Shown piece by piece: positions 1-5,123 of a DNA stretch of 9,960 nt. This DNA comes from an uncultured Eubacteriales bacterium (lineage in GTDB: Bacteria; Bacillota; Clostridia; Oscillospirales; CAG-382): positions 1-9,960 of the forward strand of contig CAKSDR010000049.1 in NCBI GenBank assembly GCA_934446095.1, written 5' to 3'. Position 1 is the first letter of the stretch. Each line of letters begins with the position of its first letter. The notes beneath the pieces are model-generated. The model worked only from the letters and a program-made list of their open reading frames with translations, was not told the origin of the DNA and searched no databases. The translations under genes and the position numbers were made by a program.

Positions 1-1
1 G

Positions 2-1216
2 AAAGGAACACATAAGATACTTGTTCCCAACATGCTGCCGATGCATTTTAAAATCATGTCCAGAATTTTCCGGCAGTACGGATATGACCTTGAGGTTTTG
101 GAAACCACGGGACCGGAAATTGCAGAAACCGGCCTTAAATATGTTCATAACGACACCTGTTATCCTGCGATTTTAGTTATAGGACAATTTATAAACGCAT
201 TGCAAAGCGGCAAATACGACGTATCAAAAACTGCGCTTATGCTATTTCAGACAGGCGGAGGATGCAGGGCTTCAAATTACATATCGCTTTTGAGAAAAGC
301 CCTGAAAACCGCGGGATACGGCTATGTTCCGGTTTTGTCGCTGAATCTTCTCGGAATGGAAAAACATCCGGGATTTAAACTCAAACTTTCCATGCTTGTA
401 AAATTTGTGTACGCCGTCTTGTACGGAGATTTGCTGATGCTTCTTTCGAATCAGTGCAAACCCTACGAGAAAATTGAAGGGCAGACCGAAAAGACAGCAG
501 ATTTTTGGACAAACAAACTTACGGATGAAATGAATGAGGGCAAGGGTCTTACAAATAAGCAGGCAAGGAATAACTACAAACTTATTATCGATGATTTTTT
601 AAAGATCGAAAGAAACAGAGTAAAAAAGGTAAAAGTCGGGATTGTCGGGGAGATTTTTGTCAAATATTCTCCTCTCGGAAATAATAATCTTGCGGACTTT
701 TTAATTTCGCAGAATGCAGAAATTGTAACTCCGGGACTTTTGGATTTTTGCATGTATTGCGTTAAAAACAGTATTGTTGATAACAAACTGTACAAACTTA
801 ATAAAAAAGGCGTTGCTTTTTCAAAAATCGCGTTTTCTTTTTTGAAAAAAAGGCAGGAAGAACTTATAAATGCCGTGAATGCGAGCAAAGTTTTTTGTCC
901 GCCGACTCGTTTCGAGCATACAATATCCCTTGTTGAAGATTATATCGGACTTGGCACCAAAATGGGGGAAGGGTGGCTGCTGCCTGCAGAAATGTTTGAA
1001 CTTGTAGACTCGGGCGTTAAAAATATAATATGTACTCAGCCTTTCGGCTGTCTTCCGAACCATATCTGCGGAAAAGGTATGATGAAACCCATAAAGGAAA
1101 GAAATAAAAATGTAAATATTGTCGCTATCGATTATGACGCGGGCGCTTCAAGGGTGAATCAGGAAAACAGAATCAAACTTATGCTTTCGAATGCCGGTGA
1201 CAGCCTGAGTTCGTAA
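2..1216 (+). CDS. 2-hydroxyacyl-CoA dehydratase activase-type protein, C-terminal part (5' truncated by window edge)
   Basis: The reading frame is open to the left edge. Residues before the first Met (KGTHKILVPNM) already resemble the family, so the gene begins outside the window and about 404 residues are visible. The sequence matches the C-terminal region of the long clostridial activase proteins (DUF2229-type, related to the 2-hydroxyglutaryl-CoA dehydratase activator/dehydratase systems). Hallmarks are NDTCYPA (Cys about residue 53), QTGGGCRASNY (Cys about 88), GIVGEIFVKYSPLGNNNL, DFCMYC, and a Cys-rich CTQPFGCLPNHICGKG near residues 344-356, followed by IVAIDYDAGAS. In this superfamily conserved cysteines bind Fe-S clusters, and N-terminal ASKHA ATPase domains drive electron transfer; those domains would lie upstream. 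Full-length relatives can exceed 1000 residues. The substrate is unknown. The PPTase gene begins 18 nt after the stop, so the two are probably co-transcribed. Confidence 0.85.
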   Translation, partial: KGTHKILVPNMLPMHFKIMSRIFRQYGYDLEVLETTGPEIAETGLKYVHNDTCYPAILVIGQFINALQSGKYDVSKTALMLFQTGGGCRASNYISLLRKALKTAGYGYVPVLSLNLLGMEKHPGFKLKLSMLVKFVYAVLYGDLLMLLSNQCKPYEKIEGQTEKTADFWTNKLTDEMNEGKGLTNKQARNNYKLIIDDFLKIERNRVKKVKVGIVGEIFVKYSPLGNNNLADFLISQNAEIVTPGLLDFCMYCVKNSIVDNKLYKLNKKGVAFSKIAFSFLKKRQEELINAVNASKVFCPPTRFEHTISLVEDYIGLGTKMGEGWLLPAEMFELVDSGVKNIICTQPFGCLPNHICGKGMMKPIKERNKNVNIVAIDYDAGASRVNQENRIKLMLSNAGDSLSS

Positions 1217-1234
1217 AGCAAAGAGGTAAAAATA

Positions 1235-1894
1235 ATGGTAGATGTATATGCGCTGGATATAGAACCGCTTGCAAAGGCAGAAATTTTTGACTTTTATTAC
1301 GATAAATTGTCTTTGTTCCGCAGGGAAAAGGTTGACAGAGCCGTTTTGCAAAAAACAAAATGTTTAAGTCTGGGAGCGGGAATTCTGATAGACGCGGGAC
1401 TTTGCGAATATGGGCTGTCTGAAAAAAATGCGGAATATGTACTGGGTCCTGACGGAAAACCCTGCTTTTCAAATGAAAAATATAAAAAAATATTTTTTTC
1501 TGTTTCACATTCCGAAAAAAAAGTTATCTGCGCTTTTTCGGAAGCCCCTGTGGGAGCGGATATAGAGTTTACCGGTAAAAATAGAAAAAAAATCGCAGAC
1601 AGATTCTTCTGCAGGAGCGAATGCGAGTATATACAAAAAGGCGGCGACGACAGATTCTATAGGGTGTGGACGGCAAAGGAAAGTTATATAAAACTTTTCG
1701 GAAAGGGAATGTACTTTCTTTCTGATTTTGAACTTGATTTTGAAAGTAAAATATCTGTAAAATCAGGCCGTGAGGCTTTTTTTGCAGAATATTTTTTCGA
1801 AAAAGAGCAGGAAACTTTATATAAAATTTGCGCGTGCTCCGAAATTAATGAATTTTGCAGAGAAATCAATATAATAAAAACTGAAAATAAATAA
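1235..1894 (+). CDS. Sfp-type 4'-phosphopantetheinyl transferase
   Basis: This 219-residue cytosolic enzyme should transfer 4'-phosphopantetheine from CoA to the conserved serine of a carrier protein, giving the holo form. Family motifs appear in order: GPDGKPCF (71-78), FSVSHS (88-93), VGADIE (106-111, with metal-binding Asp109 and Glu111), and WTAKESYIKLFGKG (145-158, with Glu149 and Lys153). Length and motif spacing fit Sfp/Gsp-like enzymes, not the shorter AcpS type. The ATG is preceded by AGAGGT about 8 nt upstream and lies 18 nt after the activase stop. No thioester-template (NRPS/PKS) genes are visible, so it could serve primary metabolism. The carrier protein encoded at 6670-6897 is a possible substrate, but that link is inference. 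No terminator is visible after it. Confidence 0.9.
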   Translation: MVDVYALDIEPLAKAEIFDFYYDKLSLFRREKVDRAVLQKTKCLSLGAGILIDAGLCEYGLSEKNAEYVLGPDGKPCFSNEKYKKIFFSVSHSEKKVICAFSEAPVGADIEFTGKNRKKIADRFFCRSECEYIQKGGDDRFYRVWTAKESYIKLFGKGMYFLSDFELDFESKISVKSGREAFFAEYFFEKEQETLYKICACSEINEFCREINIIKTENK

Positions 1895-1914
1895 GATGAA
1901 ATTGTCAAAATCTA

Positions 1915-1943
1915 TTGACAAAGAAAAGTATTTGTGGTAATAT
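1915..1943 (+). promoter_or_regulatory. Strong sigma-A-type promoter (extended -10) driving tRNA-Arg
   Basis: TTGACA (1915-1920) is a perfect -35. After a 17-nt spacer comes TAATAT (1938-1943), with TG two bases upstream (TGG at 1935-1937) forming an extended -10. TATAAT at 1941-1946 is an alternative -10, but its spacer of 20 nt is less favourable. Initiation would fall around 1950, about 113 nt before the tRNA. Confidence 0.8.
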
Positions 1944-1949
1944 AATGAA

Positions 1950-2063
1950 GTTGATTGAGTAACCTGTTTTGCTTGATATGTTCCTTGCGACACCGTGCAA
2001 GTCAGTTTTGCGGCGCCGGGTCACGAAGGAAAGTTTCGGCAAAAAGTTATTTATCTGATAATT
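1950..2063 (+). other. Structured leader between promoter and tRNA-Arg, function unknown
   Basis: This stretch should be transcribed with the tRNA and removed by processing. It is locally GC-richer than the flanks and can fold. CTTGC (1984-1988) pairs with GCAAG (1997-2001), and either TTTTGC (2006-2011) pairs with GCAAAA (2039-2044), or GCCGGG (2015-2020) pairs with TTTCGGC (2034-2040) using GU pairs. No credible gene is present: the frame open here runs straight into the tRNA. I do not recognise a known RNA family. Confidence 0.4.
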
Positions 2064-2140
2064 GCGCTTGTAGCTCAGTTGGATAGAGTGACTGGCTACG
2101 AACCAGTAGGTCGGGGGTTCGAGCCCCTCCAAGCGCGCCA
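2064..2140 (+). tRNA. tRNA-Arg (anticodon ACG)
   Basis: This is a complete 77-nt cloverleaf. Acceptor GCGCTTG (2064-2070) pairs with CAAGCGC (2130-2136), followed by discriminator G and an encoded CCA (2138-2140). The anticodon stem is ACTGG/CCAGT (2091-2095/2103-2107), with loop CTACGAA and anticodon ACG at 2098-2100. The T arm GGGGG-TTCGAGC-CCCTC (2113-2129) is canonical. It reads CGN arginine codons; A34 of this species is normally deaminated to inosine by TadA. It has its own promoter and terminator, so it is a single-tRNA transcription unit. Confidence 0.97.
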
Positions 2141-2180
2141 AAACGGAGCAAAGTTTACTTTGCTCCGTTTTTTTATTTTT
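2141..2180 (+). terminator. Rho-independent terminator of tRNA-Arg
   Basis: A perfect 10-bp stem, CGGAGCAAAG (2144-2153) with CTTTGCTCCG (2158-2167), has a 4-nt loop TTTA. It is followed by a run of T from 2168. The flanking AAA/TTT can extend the stem. It starts immediately after the encoded CCA. Confidence 0.93.
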
Positions 2181-2359
2181 ATAAAAACTTCTGTCGTTTT
2201 TTCAAAATTCAGGTTTATTTTGTTTAAAAATCTCCAGATTTGCGATTTGCGCCGGAAACTACACTTAAGCCTTTCGTATAAGCAAACCCCTAAATTCCGG
2301 CGGTAATGCAATGCCCCGCTTTGTATTCTGCCGAGGCAAGCGATATTTTTGTATAAAAG
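2181..2359. other. Intergenic stretch with an inverted repeat; no gene seen
   Basis: No frame here has a plausible start with ribosome site or protein-like composition. The only clear structure is a perfect 8-bp inverted repeat, CGCCGGAA (2250-2257) and TTCCGGCG (2295-2302), separated by 37 nt. It lies between the tRNA terminator and the terminator of the minus-strand small gene, so transcription of this stretch is not predicted from either side. Confidence 0.5.
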
Positions 2360-2390
2360 AGCACCGTGCGAAAAATGCACGGTGCTTTTA
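2355..2390 (-). terminator. Rho-independent terminator of the small acidic-protein gene (possibly bidirectional)
   Basis: A 10-bp stem, AGCACCGTGC (2360-2369) with GCACGGTGCT (2377-2386), encloses a 7-nt loop. Read on the minus strand it is followed by CTTTTAT. It lies about 30 nt beyond the stop of the gene ending at 2418. The plus-strand side also has TTTTA, so it may work in both directions. Confidence 0.8.
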
Positions 2391-2417
2391 ACAACCAATA
2401 TGCAATTTATAAGGAAG

Positions 2418-2606
2418 TTAGTTTGCTGCATAGAGTTCATCGTATAGTTTTTGGAGTTCCAGTCCTTTTTCGTTAAGGGAATAATCAGCATTAAAACCAA
2501 CCTCGGTAATTTTATCATCGAGGGCAAGGAGTGTATCGTCCGCATCGCAGAGTACCTCAACGCTATATTTTTCTAATAGTTTTCTTTGTTCATCGGTAAT
2601 ATTCAC
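2418..2606 (-). CDS. Small acidic hypothetical protein (62 aa)
   Basis: I do not recognise this family. The product is 62 residues, rich in Asp, Glu and Leu, without cysteine clusters, signal peptide or membrane segment, and is predicted mostly helical (NITDEQRKLLEKY at the start, GLELQKLYDELYAAN at the end). The gene is supported by translation signals rather than homology: it starts with GTG at 2606, preceded by an ideal AAAGGAGGT (core complement at 2614-2619) with 7-nt spacing, and a strong hairpin terminator follows the stop. It stands alone on the minus strand, divergent from the DUF11 gene. Small acidic helical proteins of this kind are common as phage or accessory proteins, but nothing phage-like surrounds it. 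Function unknown. Confidence 0.75.
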   Translation of the reverse strand: MNITDEQRKLLEKYSVEVLCDADDTLLALDDKITEVGFNADYSLNEKGLELQKLYDELYAAN

Positions 2607-2613
2607 GGTGTTA

Positions 2614-2619
2614 CCTCCT
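2614..2619 (-). promoter_or_regulatory. Consensus ribosome binding site fixing a GTG start
   Basis: The minus strand reads AAAGGAGGT, then 7 nt, then GTG at 2606. This near-perfect Shine-Dalgarno decides the non-ATG start of the 62-residue protein; no in-frame ATG competes. Confidence 0.8.
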
Positions 2620-2720
2620 TTGCCATTTTTCTTTAAACATGTATTTATGAGGAGTTACTGTTCAACAATAACCCATTTGCCCCCGGGGGAATACCGTCAA
2701 GCGGCGCGGGCTTTCAGAAC

Positions 2721-2750
2721 TTTACGAGTAACAAAATCACGGCGTATAAA
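2721..2750 (+). promoter_or_regulatory. Possible promoter of the DUF11 gene
   Basis: TTTACG (2721-2726), an 18-nt spacer and TATAAA (2745-2750) form a moderate sigma-A-like promoter about 70 nt before the DUF11 start. TATAAT at 2752-2757 is a better -10 but has no matching -35. The 2607-2818 gap also holds a perfect CCCCCGGGGG palindrome at 2680-2689 and nothing else I can name. Confidence 0.4.
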
Positions 2751-2818
2751 ATATAATAATATAGTCGAATTGAAGATATACAAAATTCGAAAATAACCAT
2801 GAATGGAGAAAAGTTTGA

Positions 2819-3640
2819 ATGGCAAAAAGAGAAATTTCAAATTTGGCTAATATTAACTACACGTATGTTGTGGAATCGGAATCAACTCCGATAAGCGCAT
2901 CTTCAAGAACCAATATATCGGACACCGAAGTTACCGAAAGGTACAGCATCTCGGCTGTAAAGACGGTAACGCCCGAGTATTTTGCGCCGGATGACAGGAT
3001 AGCCTTTATTATAACAATAACGAACAGCGGAAGCGAAAGCCTTACAAATGTAAAAATAACCGATGACCTTACTGCGTTGTCAATGACATATGTTTCCGGA
3101 AGTGCGGTTTACAGTATTAACGGCGGAGTACCGGTGTCACTTGAAGAAGATTCCGGCTCAAATGTAATATTTACACTGCCGGTGACACTTGACGCAGGAG
3201 ATATTGCGACGGTATATTTTCTTGTTAAGACTCCCGGAGAGGACGACATTCCGGACACGGAAACAATAACGAACTGCGCTGATATTACAGCGAGCGAAAT
3301 TTCGGGAAACGTTTCCACCAATTGTGCAGTTATAACGCTGAGATATGCGAATATTGAAGCAACAAAAACCGCGTCCAGCAATGCAATAAACTGCAACGGA
3401 GAATTGAACTATACAATAAGACTTGAAAACACGGGAAATATCGCAGCAGATTCAATTGTTGTAACCGACCAGTTGCCTGAAGGCTACAGCGTAAGCAGAA
3501 TAACGCTGAACGGAGAAACTCTTACCAGAGGAACAGACTATACCTTAACAGACAATCTTTTAACCATTACAATCCCGGGTTCTATTACAGAAGGTGAAAC
3601 GGATACAATAATAATATACGGCAGCGTAGCTTGTCTTTAA
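2819..3640 (+). CDS. DUF11 repeat protein, two Ig-like repeats, no signal peptide
   Basis: The 273-residue product is Thr/Ser/Ile-rich, acidic and beta-strand-like, with two DUF11-type (conserved repeat domain) modules at about 44-155 and 180-270. The repeat signature is visible twice: ITITNSGSESLTNVKITDDL and IRLENTGNIAADSIVVTDQLP, each followed by a strand-rich tail (VYFLVKT; IIIYGSV). Four cysteines (153, 169, 192, 272) lie in or between repeats. There is no N-terminal signal peptide, LPXTG motif or transmembrane segment. Clostridia encode many similar proteins of about 270 residues starting with an NxAxIxYTY-like strand; their role is not established, with surface or spore-coat structure as guesses. 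ATG follows GGAGAAA by about 7 nt. The gene converges on the HAD gene with a 3-nt gap and no terminator is visible between them. Confidence 0.85.
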   Translation: MAKREISNLANINYTYVVESESTPISASSRTNISDTEVTERYSISAVKTVTPEYFAPDDRIAFIITITNSGSESLTNVKITDDLTALSMTYVSGSAVYSINGGVPVSLEEDSGSNVIFTLPVTLDAGDIATVYFLVKTPGEDDIPDTETITNCADITASEISGNVSTNCAVITLRYANIEATKTASSNAINCNGELNYTIRLENTGNIAADSIVVTDQLPEGYSVSRITLNGETLTRGTDYTLTDNLLTITIPGSITEGETDTIIIYGSVACL

Positions 3641-3643
3641 GAT

Positions 3644-4453
3644 TTAAAGCAAAAGATCTGATAATTTTCCGGTAATAATATCCCCGACGCCGTTGTAAAT
3701 GTAAGTCGGTCTGTACGGAAACTTAACGAGCGTCTGAGGCGTTGTGACGCCGGATAAAACAAGGACGGTTTCGATTTCAGATTCGATGCCGGCAATAATG
3801 TCTGTATCCATTCTGTCGCCGACAATAACTGCGTCGTCCGGATCGACTCCCAGAATTTTGATTCCGGATTTCATCATTAACGGATTTGGTTTTCCGAGAT
3901 AATATGCGACTTTTCCGGTCGTAAGTTCAATCGGCGAAATAAGCGCGCGGCACGCAGGAATGATTCCGAGTTCGGAAGGCCCTGTCATGTCGGGGTTTGT
4001 TCCGATAAGTTTTGCACCGTTAAAAACAAATCGTACCGCGCGTAAAATACTTTCATAGTTATAATTTTTTGTTTCGCCTACAACGACATAGTCGGGATTG
4101 ACATCATTCATTGATATTCCGGCTTCATAAAGAGCATTCATAAGTCCGGGCTCACCGATAACATAAGCGGTGCAGTTCGGATTTTGCTTTTGCAGAAAAT
4201 GCGCTGTGGCAAGGGCGCTTGTATAAAAATGGTCGCTTGAAACATCAAGGCCCATGCGCTGAAGTTTCTTTTGAAGTTCTATTGGCGAACGTTCGCTGCT
4301 GTTTGTTAAAAACAGAAATTTTTTGTTTTCTTTTTGCAGCCAGCGTACAAATTCGAGTACGCCGGGTAAAATTTTGTTGCCGTGATATATGACTCCGTCC
4401 ATATCACATATAAATCCTTTTTTCGAATCTATATCCAATACATTTTTGTCCAT
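3644..4453 (-). CDS. HAD-superfamily class IIA phosphatase (NagD/4-nitrophenylphosphatase-like)
   Basis: This 269-residue cytosolic phosphohydrolase has all HAD motifs: nucleophile/acid pair D17-M-D19 (ICDMDGVIYHG), motif II LTNSS (49-53), motif III Lys188 in LGKPNP, and motif IV VGDRMDTD (211-218). The cap between motifs II and III contains VVVGET and GTNPDMTGP, typical of the IIA cap of NagD-like enzymes, which dephosphorylate sugar phosphates, nucleotides or phosphoglycolate. Sequence alone does not set the substrate. It follows the HD-hydrolase gene with only AAC between the upstream TGA and its ATG. The nearest purine-rich stretch (GGGAG) is 12 nt or more away, so translation is probably coupled to the upstream gene. 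Length and motif spacing are normal. Confidence 0.93.
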   Translation of the reverse strand: MDKNVLDIDSKKGFICDMDGVIYHGNKILPGVLEFVRWLQKENKKFLFLTNSSERSPIELQKKLQRMGLDVSSDHFYTSALATAHFLQKQNPNCTAYVIGEPGLMNALYEAGISMNDVNPDYVVVGETKNYNYESILRAVRFVFNGAKLIGTNPDMTGPSELGIIPACRALISPIELTTGKVAYYLGKPNPLMMKSGIKILGVDPDDAVIVGDRMDTDIIAGIESEIETVLVLSGVTTPQTLVKFPYRPTYIYNGVGDIITGKLSDLLL

Positions 4454-4456
4454 GTT

Positions 4457-5023
4457 TCAGTTGTTTTCTCCCTCAATAAGATACGTAGCTTCAATGTCGG
4501 CAAGATGTAGCATGACGGCAAGAGGATATTTTTCGTAAGCAAGGCTTACAGAGAAACTTCCGCCTTTGGAAGCGTCGTCAAATCCTCCCATATGCCATCT
4601 TATGGCAATTGCTTCATCAACCTTAAGTTTAAAAAATCTTTCAATTAAAAATACACTTTTCTCGCCGTGCCCGAACGGGAATTTATCCTCAATGGCATAG
4701 AACGGTATCTGTTCCCACTTTCCGGTATCCTGATTTTTCACGTTTCTTAGATTCACTTTGTAAAACTGCACTTTGCATAAGTCGTGGAGAAGCCCGCAGA
4801 TTGCGAGTGATTCGTCGGGAATGATATCGGAAAATCTTTTTTTCAGAACATTATATACATTAAGACTGTGAGAACATAAGCCGCCCTCATAGGCGCTGTG
4901 AAATTTTGAACTTGCCGGAGCCGTGAAAAAATCGGTTTTTTCAAGCCAGTCAAGAAGGGCTTCCGCGCCTTCGCGCTTTATTGCGGATTTATAAGCATCA
5001 ATAAAATTCTGTTTATCTGTCAT
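4457..5023 (-). CDS. HD-domain hydrolase
   Basis: The product is 188 residues, cytosolic, with a metal-dependent HD phosphohydrolase fold. Metal-ligand candidates are His52 in GGLCSHSLNV, the His80-Asp81 pair in GLLHDLCKV, His119 in FPFGHGEKS and His144 in IRWHMGGFD, and a late Asp in LHLADIEATY. Similar stand-alone proteins occur widely in Clostridia (and in some of their phages) as putative HD hydrolases; the HD domain of the exoribonuclease YhaM is a distant relative. The substrate is unknown, with nucleotides or RNA ends likely. ATG is preceded by AGGAG (complement at 5031-5035) with 7-nt spacing. It is the first gene of a two-gene operon with the HAD phosphatase, which suggests but does not prove a shared role in nucleotide or phosphate-ester turnover. 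Confidence 0.9.
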   Translation of the reverse strand: MTDKQNFIDAYKSAIKREGAEALLDWLEKTDFFTAPASSKFHSAYEGGLCSHSLNVYNVLKKRFSDIIPDESLAICGLLHDLCKVQFYKVNLRNVKNQDTGKWEQIPFYAIEDKFPFGHGEKSVFLIERFFKLKVDEAIAIRWHMGGFDDASKGGSFSVSLAYEKYPLAVMLHLADIEATYLIEGENN

Positions 5024-5054
5024 AAATATTCTCCTGAATTAAATATATATAAAA

Positions 5055-5083
5055 ATTATATCAGACAAAATGTCAAAAGACAA
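5055..5083 (-). promoter_or_regulatory. Promoter of the HD-HAD operon
   Basis: Read on the minus strand: TTGTCT (complement of 5078-5083), a 17-nt spacer, then TATAAT (complement of 5055-5060) with TGA immediately upstream, giving an extended -10 (TGATATAAT). It lies about 30 nt before the HD-hydrolase start and directly abuts the T-run of the preceding operon's terminator. Confidence 0.75.
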
Positions 5084-5084
5084 T

Positions 5085-5123
5085 AAAAAACTCCTAAAAA
5101 CGGAAAAATTTTTCCTTTAGAGT
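5085..5123 (-). terminator. Terminator of the ligase-ACP-Lnt operon, overlapping the lnt stop
   Basis: On the minus strand a long imperfect hairpin (ACTCTAAAGG... pairing with ...CCGTTTTTAGGAGT, positions 5090-5123) is centred on the perfect palindrome GGAAAAATTTTTCC (5102-5115). It is followed by six T (complement of 5085-5090). The stem includes the TAG stop codon. The core is AT-rich, so strength is uncertain. Confidence 0.6.

Noticed and set aside
2022..2040. GAAGGAAAG-type string resembling conserved parts of SRP RNA or RNase P RNA
   Set aside because: The surrounding conserved helices and tetraloop are missing and there is no room before the tRNA.
1995..2306. Open frame on the plus strand through the leader, tRNA and terminator
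   Set aside because: Most of it is translated tRNA-Arg (the familiar ALVAQLDRVTGYEP artefact); no ribosome site.
2096..2560. Minus-strand open frame across the tRNA, two terminators and the small gene
   Set aside because: Overlaps a certain tRNA and a better-supported gene; no start signals.
2608..2796. Plus-strand open frame of 62 codons before the DUF11 gene
   Set aside because: No ribosome site, covers the likely promoter, composition not protein-like.
5055..5076. TTGACA on the minus strand as the -35 of the HD-HAD promoter
   Set aside because: Spacing to TATAAT is only 10 nt; TTGTCT further upstream gives 17 nt.
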